Shown: positions 8,911 to 17,919 of the stretch, in pieces
Layout of the letters: the number at the start of each line of letters is the position of its first letter
How positions within the stretch are numbered: position 1 is the stretch's first letter
Assembly (NCBI GenBank): GCA_965219015.1
Contig: CBDCNH010000011.1
Span: forward strand, 744,001-808,000
Reading direction: 5' to 3'
Source: CBDCNH01 sp965219015
GTDB taxonomy: Bacteria > Pseudomonadota > Alphaproteobacteria > Rhodobacterales > Rhodobacteraceae
Length of the DNA: 64,000 bases
Notes under the pieces: model-generated
Seen by the model: only the letters and a program-made list of their open reading frames with translations
Databases searched by the model: none
What the model was told of the DNA's origin: nothing
Program-made: the position numbers and the translations under genes

Positions 8911-10689
8911 TCAGAGCCCCCAGATCAGCGGGATGGCGATGGCCCCGGTGATCGCCATGAGGACGTTGAGCGGCACGCCGATGCGGAGGAAATCGGTGAA
9001 CGTGTAGCCGCCCGGCCCGTAGACGAGCGTGTTGGTCTGGTAGCCGATGGGCGTGGCGAAGCTCGCCGAGGCCGCGAACATCACCGCGATGACGAGGGGC
9101 CGCGGATCGACCCCGAGCGATGCGCCGAGGCCGATGGCGATGGGCGTCACCACGACCGCCACGGCGTTGTTGGAGATGAGCTCGGTCAGGAGCGACGTCA
9201 GCGCGTAGATCGCGAAGACGAGGAGCCACGGCGGCAGATCCATCAGCCACGGCGTCGCCAGGGCCACGATGCGCTCGACGGCGCCCGAGTTGTCGAGCCC
9301 CGCGCCGACCCCGAGCATCCCGAAGAGGAGCCCGAGGAGCCGCCCGTCGATGAAGCCGAACGCCTCGTCGGCGTCGATGCAGCGCGTCGCGAGCACGATC
9401 GCCACGCCGACGACGGCGAGGATCAGGATCGACGCGACGTTGAGCGCCGCGAGCCCGACGACGCCCGCGAGCACCGCCACCACGATCGGCGCGCGGCCGC
9501 GGCGGAAGGCGCGGTCCGACGGCGCGCCGACGTTCACGAGATCCATGTCGGCCGCGAGGCGGCGGATGTCGGCCATCGCGCCCTCGAGGAGCAGCGTGTC
9601 GCCGACGCGGACCACGAGGTCGTCGAGCTGCCGGCCGATGTTCTGGCTCCGGCGATGCACCGCGAGCGTGTAGACCCCGTAGCGCCGGCGCAGGCGCAGC
9701 GCGCCGAGCGAGCGGCCCTCCATCCGGCAGCCGGGCGTGATGAGCACCTCGACCGTGCTCGTCTGCACCGACGACAGCTTGTCGACGAGGCGCAGCTCGC
9801 GGTTCGTCTGCAGCCCGAGGATCTCCGAGACCTGCGTGCGAAGCACGACGCGGTCGCCGGTTTCGAGCCGCACGTCCGCAAGCTCGCGCCGCAGCGAGGC
9901 GTCGCCGCGCAGCACGTCGATCACGCGCACGCCCTCGCGCTTGAAGAGGTCCACCTCGTCGAGGCGCCGGCCGACGAGGCCCGAGCCCTCGGGCACGGCG
10001 ACCTCGGTGAAGAACTTCATCTTCGCGCGGTCGCCGAGCAGCGCCGTCATCGAGGCGCGATCCGGGAGCACGCGGGGCGCCACGAGCGCAAGGTAGCCGA
10101 GCCCGACGGCGGCCACGATGAGCCCGAAGGGCGTGATCTCGAAGATGCCGAACGGCGCGAGGCCGCGCGCCCGCGCCACGCCATCCACGACGAGGTTGGT
10201 CGATGTGCCGACGAGCGTGATCGTGCCGCCGACGATGGAGAGGTAGCTCAGTGGGATCATCAGCTTCGACGGCGAGGCGGCGAGGCGGGTGGCGAGCTGC
10301 ATGAAGATCGGGATCATCACCACGACGACGGGGGTGTTGTTGACGAAGGCCGAGATGCCGACGACCGCCACGGCGAGGAGCGCGAGCGTCAGCTTCGGGC
10401 GGCGCCCGACGTTGCGCTCGGCGACCTCCGTCACCCAGTCGAGCGCGCCGGTCCGCACGAGGCCGCCGACGATGATGTACATGGCCGCGATGGTCCAGGG
10501 GGCTGCGTTCGAGAGCTCCTTGATCGCCGCGTCCGCGGGCAGGATGCCGAGGATGAGCATCACGGCCGCGCCGCTGATGGCCGTCACCTCGACGGGATAG
10601 GTCTCGCGGACGAAGAGCACGAGCATCGCCGCGATGATCGCGATGGCCGTCAGCGCGGAAGCGTCCGGGGACAGGGTGAAGCCGAGCAT
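8911..10689 (-). CDS. SLC13-family permease with two RCK_C (TrkA-C) domains
   Basis: 592-residue membrane protein of the divalent anion:Na+ symporter superfamily. Hydrophobic segments flank a soluble middle region holding two TrkA-C domains (about residues 215-300 and 305-385), the layout of many bacterial SLC13-like permeases annotated for sulfate, dicarboxylate or unknown anions. Conserved NNTPVVVVMIP and SNNAVAVVVTPIA motifs mark the two transport halves. It is a single gene; substrate unknown. An anion link to choline-sulfate-derived sulfate is possible but not shown. Confidence 0.87.
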   Translation of the reverse strand: MLGFTLSPDASALTAIAIIAAMLVLFVRETYPVEVTAISGAAVMLILGILPADAAIKELSNAAPWTIAAMYIIVGGLVRTGALDWVTEVAERNVGRRPKLTLALLAVAVVGISAFVNNTPVVVVMIPIFMQLATRLAASPSKLMIPLSYLSIVGGTITLVGTSTNLVVDGVARARGLAPFGIFEITPFGLIVAAVGLGYLALVAPRVLPDRASMTALLGDRAKMKFFTEVAVPEGSGLVGRRLDEVDLFKREGVRVIDVLRGDASLRRELADVRLETGDRVVLRTQVSEILGLQTNRELRLVDKLSSVQTSTVEVLITPGCRMEGRSLGALRLRRRYGVYTLAVHRRSQNIGRQLDDLVVRVGDTLLLEGAMADIRRLAADMDLVNVGAPSDRAFRRGRAPIVVAVLAGVVGLAALNVASILILAVVGVAIVLATRCIDADEAFGFIDGRLLGLLFGMLGVGAGLDNSGAVERIVALATPWLMDLPPWLLVFAIYALTSLLTELISNNAVAVVVTPIAIGLGASLGVDPRPLVIAVMFAASASFATPIGYQTNTLVYGPGGYTFTDFLRIGVPLNVLMAITGAIAIPLIWGL

Positions 10690-10726
10690 CTTCCGTTCTC
10701 CGCGAAGTCAGCCGCGGAGGTGTACC

Positions 10727-11638
10727 TCAAACCGCTTCGTTGACAAGCTCGGCTGCGGGGCGGCGCGGCTGCACGAGAAAGAGCCCGCTCAACATCGCGG
10801 CGAGCGCGGCCCAGATCCATCCTGAATAGGTCTCGTCGAGGATGAGCATCGCCCAGCCTACGCCGAAGATCGTCACGAGGTAGGAGCACTGCACCGCGAA
10901 GACCGCGCCGGCGCGGCGGACGAGCCAGACATAGCCCGAATAGACGAAGGCGTGGATCGTGGCGGAGGTCACAAGGGCCGCGTCGGGCGCGTGCCAGGGC
11001 GGCGAGGGGTCGATCCACTCGCCCGACAGGAGCGCCACGGGGAGCATGACGATGGCACCCGTGAGCGAGGCGCCGAAGAGGAGCTGGATCGGCGCGACCC
11101 CGCCGGTGCCCCAGCGCGCCACGACGTTGCCCTCGAGCGCGTAGAAGGCGGGCGCCACCATCGCGAGCGGCAGCCATGCCGCCATGCCGGCATCGGGCAG
11201 GCTCGAGCCCGGCAGGGCGATCATCGCGACGCCGCCGAGCCCGCAGGCGAGGCCGGCGAGGCGCAGCGCGCTGAAGCGGTCGTTGCCCATCGCGATCGCG
11301 ATCGGGAACGCCAGCATCGGCACGAGCGAGAGGACGATGGAGAGGATCCCCGACGGCAGGTGGCGCGCCGCCTCGAAGGACGCGGAGTTCGGCAGCACGG
11401 TGCCGAAGAGCGCCACGACGAGGTACATCACCAGCGCCTCGGGGCGGCGCGAGAGGCCGCGGCGCTGGACCGCGGAGATCGCGCCAAGGACGACGGAGCC
11501 GATGGCGAGCTGCCAGAACACCAGACCGAAGTGCCGGTAGCCCTCCGACACGGCGATCTTGGCCAGGGGCTGCGTGACGCCCCAGCCCGCGCCGAGCGCC
11601 ACGAGGATGCCGCCGAGGACCAGGCGCTCGCGGCTCAC
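10727..11638 (-). CDS. EamA-family (DMT) transporter
   Basis: 303-residue ten-helix exporter-type protein beginning at GTG 11638 (VSRERLVLGGILVALGAGWG). The start is set by a GTGA overlap with the stop of the upstream phosphoesterase gene. The second EamA half ends with the ILDETYSGWIW motif. Substrate unknown. Independent in sequence from the other EamA protein at 6082-7020. Confidence 0.85.
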   Translation of the reverse strand: MSRERLVLGGILVALGAGWGVTQPLAKIAVSEGYRHFGLVFWQLAIGSVVLGAISAVQRRGLSRRPEALVMYLVVALFGTVLPNSASFEAARHLPSGILSIVLSLVPMLAFPIAIAMGNDRFSALRLAGLACGLGGVAMIALPGSSLPDAGMAAWLPLAMVAPAFYALEGNVVARWGTGGVAPIQLLFGASLTGAIVMLPVALLSGEWIDPSPPWHAPDAALVTSATIHAFVYSGYVWLVRRAGAVFAVQCSYLVTIFGVGWAMLILDETYSGWIWAALAAMLSGLFLVQPRRPAAELVNEAV

Positions 11639-12447
11639 GGCCCCGCCGCCTCGAGCCTGCCGCCGACGCGGACCATGCGCGCGCGGGTGGCCCGGCCGGT
11701 GCGGTCGTCGGTCTCGGCATAGAGCCCGCAGAGCGTGGCCTCGCCGGTCGCGGGCTCGAAGCGGCCCTTCGGCATGCCCGTGAGGAAGCGCCGCAGCGGC
11801 TCCTCCTTGGCCATGCCGATCACGCTGTCGTAGTCGCCGCACATGCCCGCGTCCGCCTGGAACGCGGTGCCGCCTGGCAGCACCTGCGCGTCGGCCGTGG
11901 GGACATGGGTATGCGTGCCGACGACGACGCTCGCGCGGCCGTCGCACCAGTGCCCCATCGCCATCTTCTCGCTTGTCGCCTCGCAGTGCATGTCGACGAG
12001 CACCGCCTGCGCGATGCCGCCCGGCGGATGAGTGCGGAGCACCGCGTCGATGGCGGAGAACGGGTCCGCGAACGGGCGCTTCATGAACACCTGCCCCAGC
12101 ACCTGCGCGACCAGAACCTTGCGCCCGCCTGCTGCGGTGAAGAGGCGCGCGCCCTGCCCCGGCGCGGCGCGGGCGTAGTTCAGCGGCCGCAGGATGCGCG
12201 GCTCGGCCTCGATGGCGCCGAGCATGTCCTTCTGGTCGAACGCATGGTCGCCGAGCGTGAGGCAGTCCGCGCCGGCCCCGAGGAGCGCCCGCGCATGCTC
12301 GCCCGAGAGCCCCGCCCCGCCGGTCGCGTTCTCGGCGTTGACGACGACGAAGTCGAGGCCCCAGGCCTCGCGCAGCCCCGGCAGCCGCTCGATCACCGCC
12401 GCCCGGCCGGCGCGGCCCATCACGTCGCCGAGGAAGAGGAGCTTCAT
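11635..12447 (-). CDS. YmdB-like metallophosphoesterase (TIGR00282 family)
   Basis: 270 residues beginning MKLLFLGDVMGRAGR, with the family metal-binding motifs GDVMG, NAEN, LGDHAFD, DMHCEATSEK and GTHTHVPTAD. The Bacillus homologue YmdB is a 2',3'-cyclic phosphodiesterase affecting biofilm decisions; the role in alphaproteobacteria is not settled. In related genomes it commonly lies near 5-formyl-THF cyclo-ligase and yebC, both of which are close here. Coupled by overlap to the EamA gene downstream. Confidence 0.9.
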   Translation of the reverse strand: MKLLFLGDVMGRAGRAAVIERLPGLREAWGLDFVVVNAENATGGAGLSGEHARALLGAGADCLTLGDHAFDQKDMLGAIEAEPRILRPLNYARAAPGQGARLFTAAGGRKVLVAQVLGQVFMKRPFADPFSAIDAVLRTHPPGGIAQAVLVDMHCEATSEKMAMGHWCDGRASVVVGTHTHVPTADAQVLPGGTAFQADAGMCGDYDSVIGMAKEEPLRRFLTGMPKGRFEPATGEATLCGLYAETDDRTGRATRARMVRVGGRLEAAGP

Positions 12448-12498
12448 GCCGCTGACCTAGGCGGCGGGTGTGGCGGGGGCAAGCCGGTTCGGGCGGGC

Positions 12499-12798
12499 TC
12501 ACCCTCCGAGGGCGCGCCCCGCGAGCACCACCGCGAAGCCCGCGAGCATCGTCGCGGGCACGCTCCGCGTCCCGACCGCGACCAGGAGCGCCACCGCGGC
12601 GGCGGCCCATTCGAGCGGCCCCGCGCCCCGCATCGAGGCCGCGACGAGCGCCACGACGAGGCAGCCGGGCAGGTCGGCGAGGAGCGCGCGCAGGCGCGGG
12701 CTCGCGGCGATGCGGCGGCCTGCCGCGAAGCCGAGGAGCCGGATCGCGTAGGTGCCGGCGGCGAGACCCGCGATCAGGGACCAGTGCGCCGCCGTCAC
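12499..12798 (-). CDS. azlD: AzlD-family branched-chain amino acid transport subunit
   Basis: 99-residue, four-helix membrane protein that pairs with AzlC in branched-chain amino acid export. The start is GTG 12798, overlapping the azlC stop as GTGA. The family features are LPGCLVVALVAASM and the C-terminal TRSVPATMLAGFAVV. Co-location with azlC and a divergent Lrp gene supports the call. Confidence 0.87.
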   Translation of the reverse strand: MTAAHWSLIAGLAAGTYAIRLLGFAAGRRIAASPRLRALLADLPGCLVVALVAASMRGAGPLEWAAAAVALLVAVGTRSVPATMLAGFAVVLAGRALGG

Positions 12799-13454
12799 GT
12801 GCGCGTCCGCAGCGCCGCGGCCGCCGTACCGAGCGCCGCGCCGCCGAGGATTGCGCCCGCGCCGGCGACGCCGACCGCGCCAAGCCCGAACGTCGCCCCG
12901 AACGCCACCGCGAAGGGCAGCGCGTCGGCGCGGCCGCGCCACAGCGCGCGGGCCATCGCGATGAAGGCGGCGGTGAACGCGAAGCCGATGCCAAGCGCGC
13001 CAAGCTCCGGCACGGCCTGGCCGGCGAGCGCGCCGAGCGCCGTCGCCGCGGTCCAGACGACGAGCAGCACCAGCCCCGACCCGAGCAGGAAGCCCGCGCC
13101 CGCTCCCTGCGACCGCATGGCCATCGTCAGCGCCCAGTTCTCGTCCGATGTGAGGTGGATGGAGAGGAGCCGCCGTGCGAGCGGCGCGGCCCCAAGGACG
13201 TCGTGCAGTGAGGCGAGGATGCCGAGATAGCGCAGGTTGAGCGCCATCCCCGCGACCGCCGCCCCGAGCACGAGCCCGTCGGCGGCAAAGCGGTCCACCG
13301 CCACGATCTGCGACGAGCCCGCGAACACCGACGCGCTCATCAGCGCCACCGCCCACCAGGCAAACCCCGCCTGCGCCGCGACCACGCCGAAGGCGAAGCC
13401 GTAGATGGCGGCCCCGAGCGCGAAGGGCAGGATGGCGATGGCACCGCGTCGCAT
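12795..13454 (-). CDS. azlC: AzlC-family branched-chain amino acid exporter
   Basis: 219-residue membrane permease. ATG 13454 (MRRGAIAILPFALGAAIYG) is chosen because it gives the usual family N-terminus; longer upstream readings are uncharacteristic. Family marks include ASVFAGSSQIVAVD and HLTSDENWALTMA. It forms a two-component exporter with the overlapping AzlD and is divergent from an Lrp/AsnC regulator, the classic azl arrangement. Confidence 0.9.
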   Translation of the reverse strand: MRRGAIAILPFALGAAIYGFAFGVVAAQAGFAWWAVALMSASVFAGSSQIVAVDRFAADGLVLGAAVAGMALNLRYLGILASLHDVLGAAPLARRLLSIHLTSDENWALTMAMRSQGAGAGFLLGSGLVLLVVWTAATALGALAGQAVPELGALGIGFAFTAAFIAMARALWRGRADALPFAVAFGATFGLGAVGVAGAGAILGGAALGTAAAALRTRT

Positions 13455-13557
13455 GGGACGGACGCTATGCGCGCCGCGTGATGCCGTCCGATCAGAGTTG
13501 GCCCCGGCGCAGCACGGCGCTATCAGGATCGAGGCCAATTCGGAAGGCAAGCCGCGC

Positions 13558-14013
13558 GTGGACCGGACGGACCGCATCCTCCTCGACCTTTTGCAGCGCG
13601 ACGCGCGCACCCCCGTCCGCGTGCTCGCCGAGACGGCGGGCGCGTCGACGGCCTCGGTGCAGCGGCGGCTGAAGCGGCTGCGCGGCGACGGCACGATCAC
13701 CGGCGAGGTCGTGCAGGTCGATCCCAAGGCCGCGGGCTACGGCGTCACCGCGATCGTCTCGGTCACGCTCGAGCGCGACAGCCCGGACCGCGTCGACGCG
13801 TTCCACCGCCGCGCCCAGACGCACGACCAGGTGCAGCACTGCTACTGCGTCACCGGCGACGCCGACTTCGTGCTCGTCGTGATCGTGCGCGACATCGAGG
13901 ACTACGACCGCTTCGCGCGGAGCTTCCTCGCCGACGCCAACGTCCGGCACTACCGCTCGAGCATCGCCGTCGCGCGGGTGAAGGCCTCGGCCTTCGTGCC
14001 GATGGACGGCTGA
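13558..14013 (+). CDS. Lrp/AsnC-family transcriptional regulator
   Basis: 151 residues from GTG 13558 (VDRTDRILLDLLQRDART): an N-terminal winged HTH to about residue 60 (AGASTASVQRRLKRLRGDGTI), then a RAM ligand-binding domain with CYCVTGDADFVLVV. It is divergent from azlC with about 100 bases between them, so it most likely senses a branched-chain or other amino acid and controls azlCD. Extending further upstream would run into the azlC promoter region. Confidence 0.9.
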   Translation: MDRTDRILLDLLQRDARTPVRVLAETAGASTASVQRRLKRLRGDGTITGEVVQVDPKAAGYGVTAIVSVTLERDSPDRVDAFHRRAQTHDQVQHCYCVTGDADFVLVVIVRDIEDYDRFARSFLADANVRHYRSSIAVARVKASAFVPMDG

Positions 14014-14027
14014 GCAGGCGCCAGGGC

Positions 14028-14576
14028 TCACCGCGCGGGGACGACGAGCCCCGCTTCGGTCACGACGAGGTCGAGCGGCGCGTCGTGCGGGCCCGCGGGC
14101 ACCGCGTCCACTTCCTGGCCCGCATAGCCGAAACCGATGGCGAGGAGCGGGCCCGCGCCGCGCAGCGCGGCGAGCGTCCGGTCGTAGAACCCGCCGCCCT
14201 GCCCGAGCCGCCTTCCTGCGGCGTCGAACGCGAGGAGCGGCACGATCAGCACCTGCGGCACGAGGGCTGCCCCCCGCACCGGCTCGGCGATGCCGTAGGC
14301 GCCGGGTGCCGTTTCGCAGCCGGGCGTCCAGGCACAGAACCCGAGCGGCAGGTCCGGCCCGAGCACGACGGGCACGCAGACCGGCCCCGCGAAGGCGGCC
14401 ATCGCGGCCAGCGGATCGGCTTCCCGCCCCGCCGCGAGATAGCCCCCGAGCACCCGGCCCGCGTGTGGCGCGAGCGCAAGTGCCAGCATCGCCGCGGGCC
14501 CCGGCCCCGGCGCGATGCCCCGCCGCCGCGCCCGCGACTGCGACCGGAGCGCCACCTTGGCCGCCTCCACGCTCAC
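14028..14576 (-). CDS. 5-formyltetrahydrofolate cyclo-ligase
   Basis: Converts 5-formyl-THF to 5,10-methenyl-THF with ATP. 182 residues from GTG 14576, which overlaps the mgtE stop (GTGA); an alternative GTG lies 6 bases on. The family signature GQGGGFYDRTL is clear, and the basic N-terminus KVALRSQSRARRR is the usual substrate-binding region. It ends 14 bases from the convergent lrp gene. Confidence 0.9.
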   Translation of the reverse strand: MSVEAAKVALRSQSRARRRGIAPGPGPAAMLALALAPHAGRVLGGYLAAGREADPLAAMAAFAGPVCVPVVLGPDLPLGFCAWTPGCETAPGAYGIAEPVRGAALVPQVLIVPLLAFDAAGRRLGQGGGFYDRTLAALRGAGPLLAIGFGYAGQEVDAVPAGPHDAPLDLVVTEAGLVVPAR

Positions 14577-15967
14577 AGCAGGATCAGCCCCGCGAGCCCG
14601 AGGAACGCGAAGAACCCGACCACGTCCGTCACGGTCGTGACGAAGGTGCCGGACGCGAGGGCGGGATCCACGCCCGCCTTTTCCAGCCCGAGCGGGATCA
14701 CGATGCCCGCGAGTCCCGCCACGAACATGTTGATGATCATCGCCGTCCCGAGCACCACGCCGAGCATCGGCTCGCCGAACCAGAACCAGCCCACCGAGCC
14801 CATCACGACGGCGAAGAACACGCCGTTGACGAGGCCCACGACGGTCTCGCGCCGGATCACCCGCCAGACGTTCGAACCCGTCAGGCTCTTCGTCGCCAGT
14901 GCCCGGACCGCGACGGTCAGCGACTGCGTGCCCGCGTTGCCGCCCATCGACGCCACGATCGGCATCAGCACCGCGAGGGCCACGAGCTGCACGATCGTCG
15001 CCTCGAACTGGGCGATGACGAGGCTCGCGACGATCGCCGTCAGCAGGTTCACGAAAAGCCACGGCAGCCGCTGCCGGGTCGTCTCGATCACCCGGTCCGT
15101 GAGGCTGCCCTCGCCCACGCCCGCGAGGCGCAGGATGTCCTCCTCGTGCTCCTCGTCGAGCACGTTCATCGCGTCGTCGATGGTGATGACCCCGACGAGC
15201 CGGTCGTTCGCGTCGACCACCGGCGCCGAGATCAGGTGGTACTGGTTGAAGAGGTAGGCGACCTCGCTCTCCTCCTCGGTGGCCTCGATGGTGCGGAAGC
15301 TGTCCTCGACGAGATCGCGCAAGGGCACCGTCCGCCGCGCCGCGAGAAGCCGCCCGAGCGCCACGTAGCCCGTCGGATGGAGCCGGGGGTCGGTGAGGAT
15401 GACGTGGTAGAACTGGTCCGGCAGCCAGTCGGCATTTCGCAGGAAGTCGATCGCCTCGCCGACGGTCCAGTGCTCGGGCGCCACCACGACCTCGCGCTGC
15501 ATCAGCCGCCCGGCCGAGTGTTCGGGGTAGCCCATCGCCTGCTCGACCGCGACGCGGTCGGCGTCCTCGAGCTGGCCGAGGATGAACGCCTGGTCGCCGG
15601 CATCGAGGTTCTCGATGATGTCGACGACGTCGTCGGTGTCGAGCTCGCGCATCGCGTCGGCGAGCACTTCGCGCGGGAGGTAGTCGATGACCTCCTCGCG
15701 GATGCTCTCGTCGATCTCCGACAGGATCTCGCCGTCGATCTCGCCCGACCAGAGGTGGATCAACGCGCGCCGTTCGTTCGGGCTGATCTGCTCGAGGAGG
15801 TCGGCGATGTCGGCGGGATGGAGCGGCTCCATCAGCGCCGTGATGGCGGGCGTGTCCTCCGCCTCGACAGCGTCGAGGATCGCGGCCACGCGGCGGGCGT
15901 CGAGCCCGTCCTCCGCGTCCTCGTGCGCCGCATCGTCGGCCGTGGCGGCCGGTTCGGTCTCGCTCAT
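14573..15967 (-). CDS. mgtE: Magnesium transporter MgtE
   Basis: 464-residue Mg2+ channel with the standard order: acidic N domain of helical repeats (about 30-150), two CBS domains (about 150-275), then five membrane helices. The pore region includes MGGNAGTQSLTVAVRALA. N and CBS domains gate the channel by sensing cytoplasmic Mg2+. First gene of a two-gene overlap with the folate cyclo-ligase. Confidence 0.95.
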   Translation of the reverse strand: MSETEPAATADDAAHEDAEDGLDARRVAAILDAVEAEDTPAITALMEPLHPADIADLLEQISPNERRALIHLWSGEIDGEILSEIDESIREEVIDYLPREVLADAMRELDTDDVVDIIENLDAGDQAFILGQLEDADRVAVEQAMGYPEHSAGRLMQREVVVAPEHWTVGEAIDFLRNADWLPDQFYHVILTDPRLHPTGYVALGRLLAARRTVPLRDLVEDSFRTIEATEEESEVAYLFNQYHLISAPVVDANDRLVGVITIDDAMNVLDEEHEEDILRLAGVGEGSLTDRVIETTRQRLPWLFVNLLTAIVASLVIAQFEATIVQLVALAVLMPIVASMGGNAGTQSLTVAVRALATKSLTGSNVWRVIRRETVVGLVNGVFFAVVMGSVGWFWFGEPMLGVVLGTAMIINMFVAGLAGIVIPLGLEKAGVDPALASGTFVTTVTDVVGFFAFLGLAGLILL

Positions 15968-16087
15968 CGCCGGCTCCTCGTCCCCCGTCTCATCCTACGC
16001 GGCGTCGGCGCGAGAAAACAGGCCCGGCGGCGATTTACGCAAGCTCGGCGCGGCGCTAGACGGTCCACTTCATCCGCGGAGCGAGCC

Positions 16088-17431
16088 ATGGCAGACGCAA
16101 TTCCCTCGACCCCCGGCGGCGCCCGGATGCTGCTTGGCCAGACGCTGACCTTCGCCGCCTCGCCGCTCCTCGAGGGCCCTGCCGCCGCACGGCACGAGAC
16201 CCACGGCGGCGTCGTGATCGGAGGCGGCCGCATCCTCGACGCAGGGCCCGCCGAGCGGCTCCGCGCGGCGCATCCGGGCCTCCCGGTGACGGACTACGGC
16301 GCGGCGCTGATCTCGCCCGGCTTCGTCGACGCGCACGTGCATTATCCGCAGACGGCGATCATCGCGAGCTGGGGCCGCAAGCTCATCGACTGGCTCGGGA
16401 CGTACACCTTCCCCGAGGAGCTGCGCTTCGCCGACCCTGGCTATGCCGCCGCCATCGCGGCCCGGTTCTTCGACCTGGCGCTGGCGCATGGCACCACCAC
16501 CTCGTGCAGCTTCGGCACCGTCCACCCCCACAGCGTCGACGCCTTCTTCGCCGAGGCCGAGCGCCGCGGCCTGCGCGCGCTCTGCGGCAAGGTCGCGATG
16601 GACCGCCATGCGCCCGAGGGGCTGACCGACACGCCCGAGACCGCCTACGACGCCTCGAAGGCGCTCCTCGAGCGCTGGCACGGGCGGGGGCGGCTCTCCT
16701 ACGTCATCTCGCCCCGCTTCGCGCCCACCTCGACGCCCGAGCAGCTCGCCGCGATGGGGGCGCTCTGGGCCGAGCATCCCGAGTGCCTGATGCAGACGCA
16801 TCTCGCCGAGCAGACGGCCGAGCTCGCCTGGGTGGCCGCGCTCTACCCCGCCGCGCGCGACTACCTCGACGTCTACGAGGCGGCCGGCCTCGTCGGCCCG
16901 CGCGCGCTCTTCGGGCACGGCGTGCATCTCGCGCCCCGCGAGCGCGCCCGGCTCCGCGAGACCGGCGCCGCGCTGGCGCACTGCCCGACCTCGAACGCCT
17001 TCATCGGCTCGGGGCTCTTCGACCTTCCCGGGCTCGCGGCGGAAGGCCAGCGCATCGGGCTCGCGACCGACGTGGGCGGCGGCTCGTCGTTCTCGATGCT
17101 GCGGACGATGGCCGCGGCCTACGAGATCGCGCATCTGGGCGGCACCGCGGTGCATCCCGCGGCGCTCTGGTGGCTCGCGACCGCGGGCTCGGCCGAGGCG
17201 CTGCACCTCGGCGACCGGATCGGCGGGCTCGGACCCGGCATGGACGCCGACCTGGTCGTCATCGACCTTGCCTCGACCCCCGCCATCGCCCAGCGCGCGG
17301 CCCGCGCGGAGAGCTTCTGGGAGGCGCTCTTCCCGACGATCATGATGGGCGACGACCGCGCCGTCGAGGCGGTCTGGATCGGCGGCGTGCCCGCGGCGCG
17401 CCCCGTCGCCGCGGGCACCTCCGGTCGGTGA
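16088..17431 (+). CDS. guaD: Guanine deaminase
   Basis: Zinc amidohydrolase converting guanine to xanthine. 447 residues from ATG 16088. H83 and H85 in DAHVHYPQ are metal ligands, with further HLAEQ, GHGVHL and the TDVGGGSSFSML region containing the metal-site Asp. RKLIDWLGTYTFPEE is the family's specific signature. It stands alone between mgtE (divergent) and the mutase cluster (convergent). Confidence 0.93.
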   Translation: MADAIPSTPGGARMLLGQTLTFAASPLLEGPAAARHETHGGVVIGGGRILDAGPAERLRAAHPGLPVTDYGAALISPGFVDAHVHYPQTAIIASWGRKLIDWLGTYTFPEELRFADPGYAAAIAARFFDLALAHGTTTSCSFGTVHPHSVDAFFAEAERRGLRALCGKVAMDRHAPEGLTDTPETAYDASKALLERWHGRGRLSYVISPRFAPTSTPEQLAAMGALWAEHPECLMQTHLAEQTAELAWVAALYPAARDYLDVYEAAGLVGPRALFGHGVHLAPRERARLRETGAALAHCPTSNAFIGSGLFDLPGLAAEGQRIGLATDVGGGSSFSMLRTMAAAYEIAHLGGTAVHPAALWWLATAGSAEALHLGDRIGGLGPGMDADLVVIDLASTPAIAQRAARAESFWEALFPTIMMGDDRAVEAVWIGGVPAARPVAAGTSGR

Positions 17432-17680
17432 GCGGTATCGACGCGCCTTGGAAAAACCGCAATTCCGTCGAAACTCCGCCACCAACCCCCCGTACATCCG
17501 GCCGTAGTCCTCGAACGCACATGAGGACACAGGCAGTACCGCTGCGCAGTTCGTTAACCAGTTGGGGCCGCGCAGCCCCCAACCCTGCGCCCGGCCCGGT
17601 CCGCCCGGGTCGGGTGTCCTCCCGCCCCGTCTCCGCCCGCATGGGCGCTCGGGATGTCCGGGACGTCTCCCTGCTCCCCA

Positions 17681-17755
17681 GCCAGAGGCGCTCCTGCCAG
17701 AGGCGCTTCCGCCAAACGCGCTCCAGCCAAAGGCGCATCTGCCAGAGGCGCTTCA
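17681..17755. repeat. Five tandem 15-base units
   Basis: Units start with GCC at 17681, 17696, 17711, 17726 and 17741; units 1, 2 and 5 are GCCAGAGGCGCT plus a variable end, while units 3 and 4 diverge at a few positions. Because the period is a multiple of three, all six frames give five-residue repeats (for example APLAG-like on the minus strand). Lies between convergent gene ends and outside any supported gene. Confidence 0.8.
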
Positions 17756-17802
17756 GCCGCACGCTGACCGGCCTCACACATCGGGAATGTACCCGGTCGA
17801 GG

Positions 17803-17841
17803 GCGCCCCCTGTTCGCGCCCGAAGGGCGCGCCCGGCCCAA
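17803..17841 (-). repeat. Structured intergenic repeat, copy 2
   Basis: Hairpin CGCGCCC, loop GAA, GGGCGCG at 17815-17831, in the same flanks as the copy at 8001-8038. It lies 89 bases past the stop of the mutase gene on the minus strand. Relative to copy 1, one stem pair is switched from G-C to C-G on both arms, so the structure is conserved though the sequence is not. Confidence 0.65.
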
Positions 17842-17919
17842 AGCCAAGGGCCCGGCCACGGGCCCGCGGGTGCGGGAGGCCCCCCGTGCCACGGGTGCCC
17901 TCTCGTCCGGTGCGCGCGC

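Larger units (their letters stand above)
17432..17919. other. Convergent intergenic stretch with two kinds of repeats
   Basis: About 490 bases between the 3' ends of guaD and the methylmalonyl-CoA mutase gene. No gene supported: the open frames owe their length to GC content and to the 15-base tandem repeat. It holds that repeat at 17681-17755 and the second copy of the structured hairpin repeat at 17803-17841. Confidence 0.65.

Noticed and set aside
14306..16087. Plus-strand open frame running into guaD
   Set aside because: The upstream part is antisense to mgtE and the cyclo-ligase; the guanine deaminase start is fixed at 16088 by family N-terminus.
17554..17892. Minus-strand 112-codon frame with pentapeptide-like APLAG repeats
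   Set aside because: The repeats follow mechanically from the 15-base DNA tandem repeat; the rest has no family resemblance or start signal, and other frames also give five-residue repeats.
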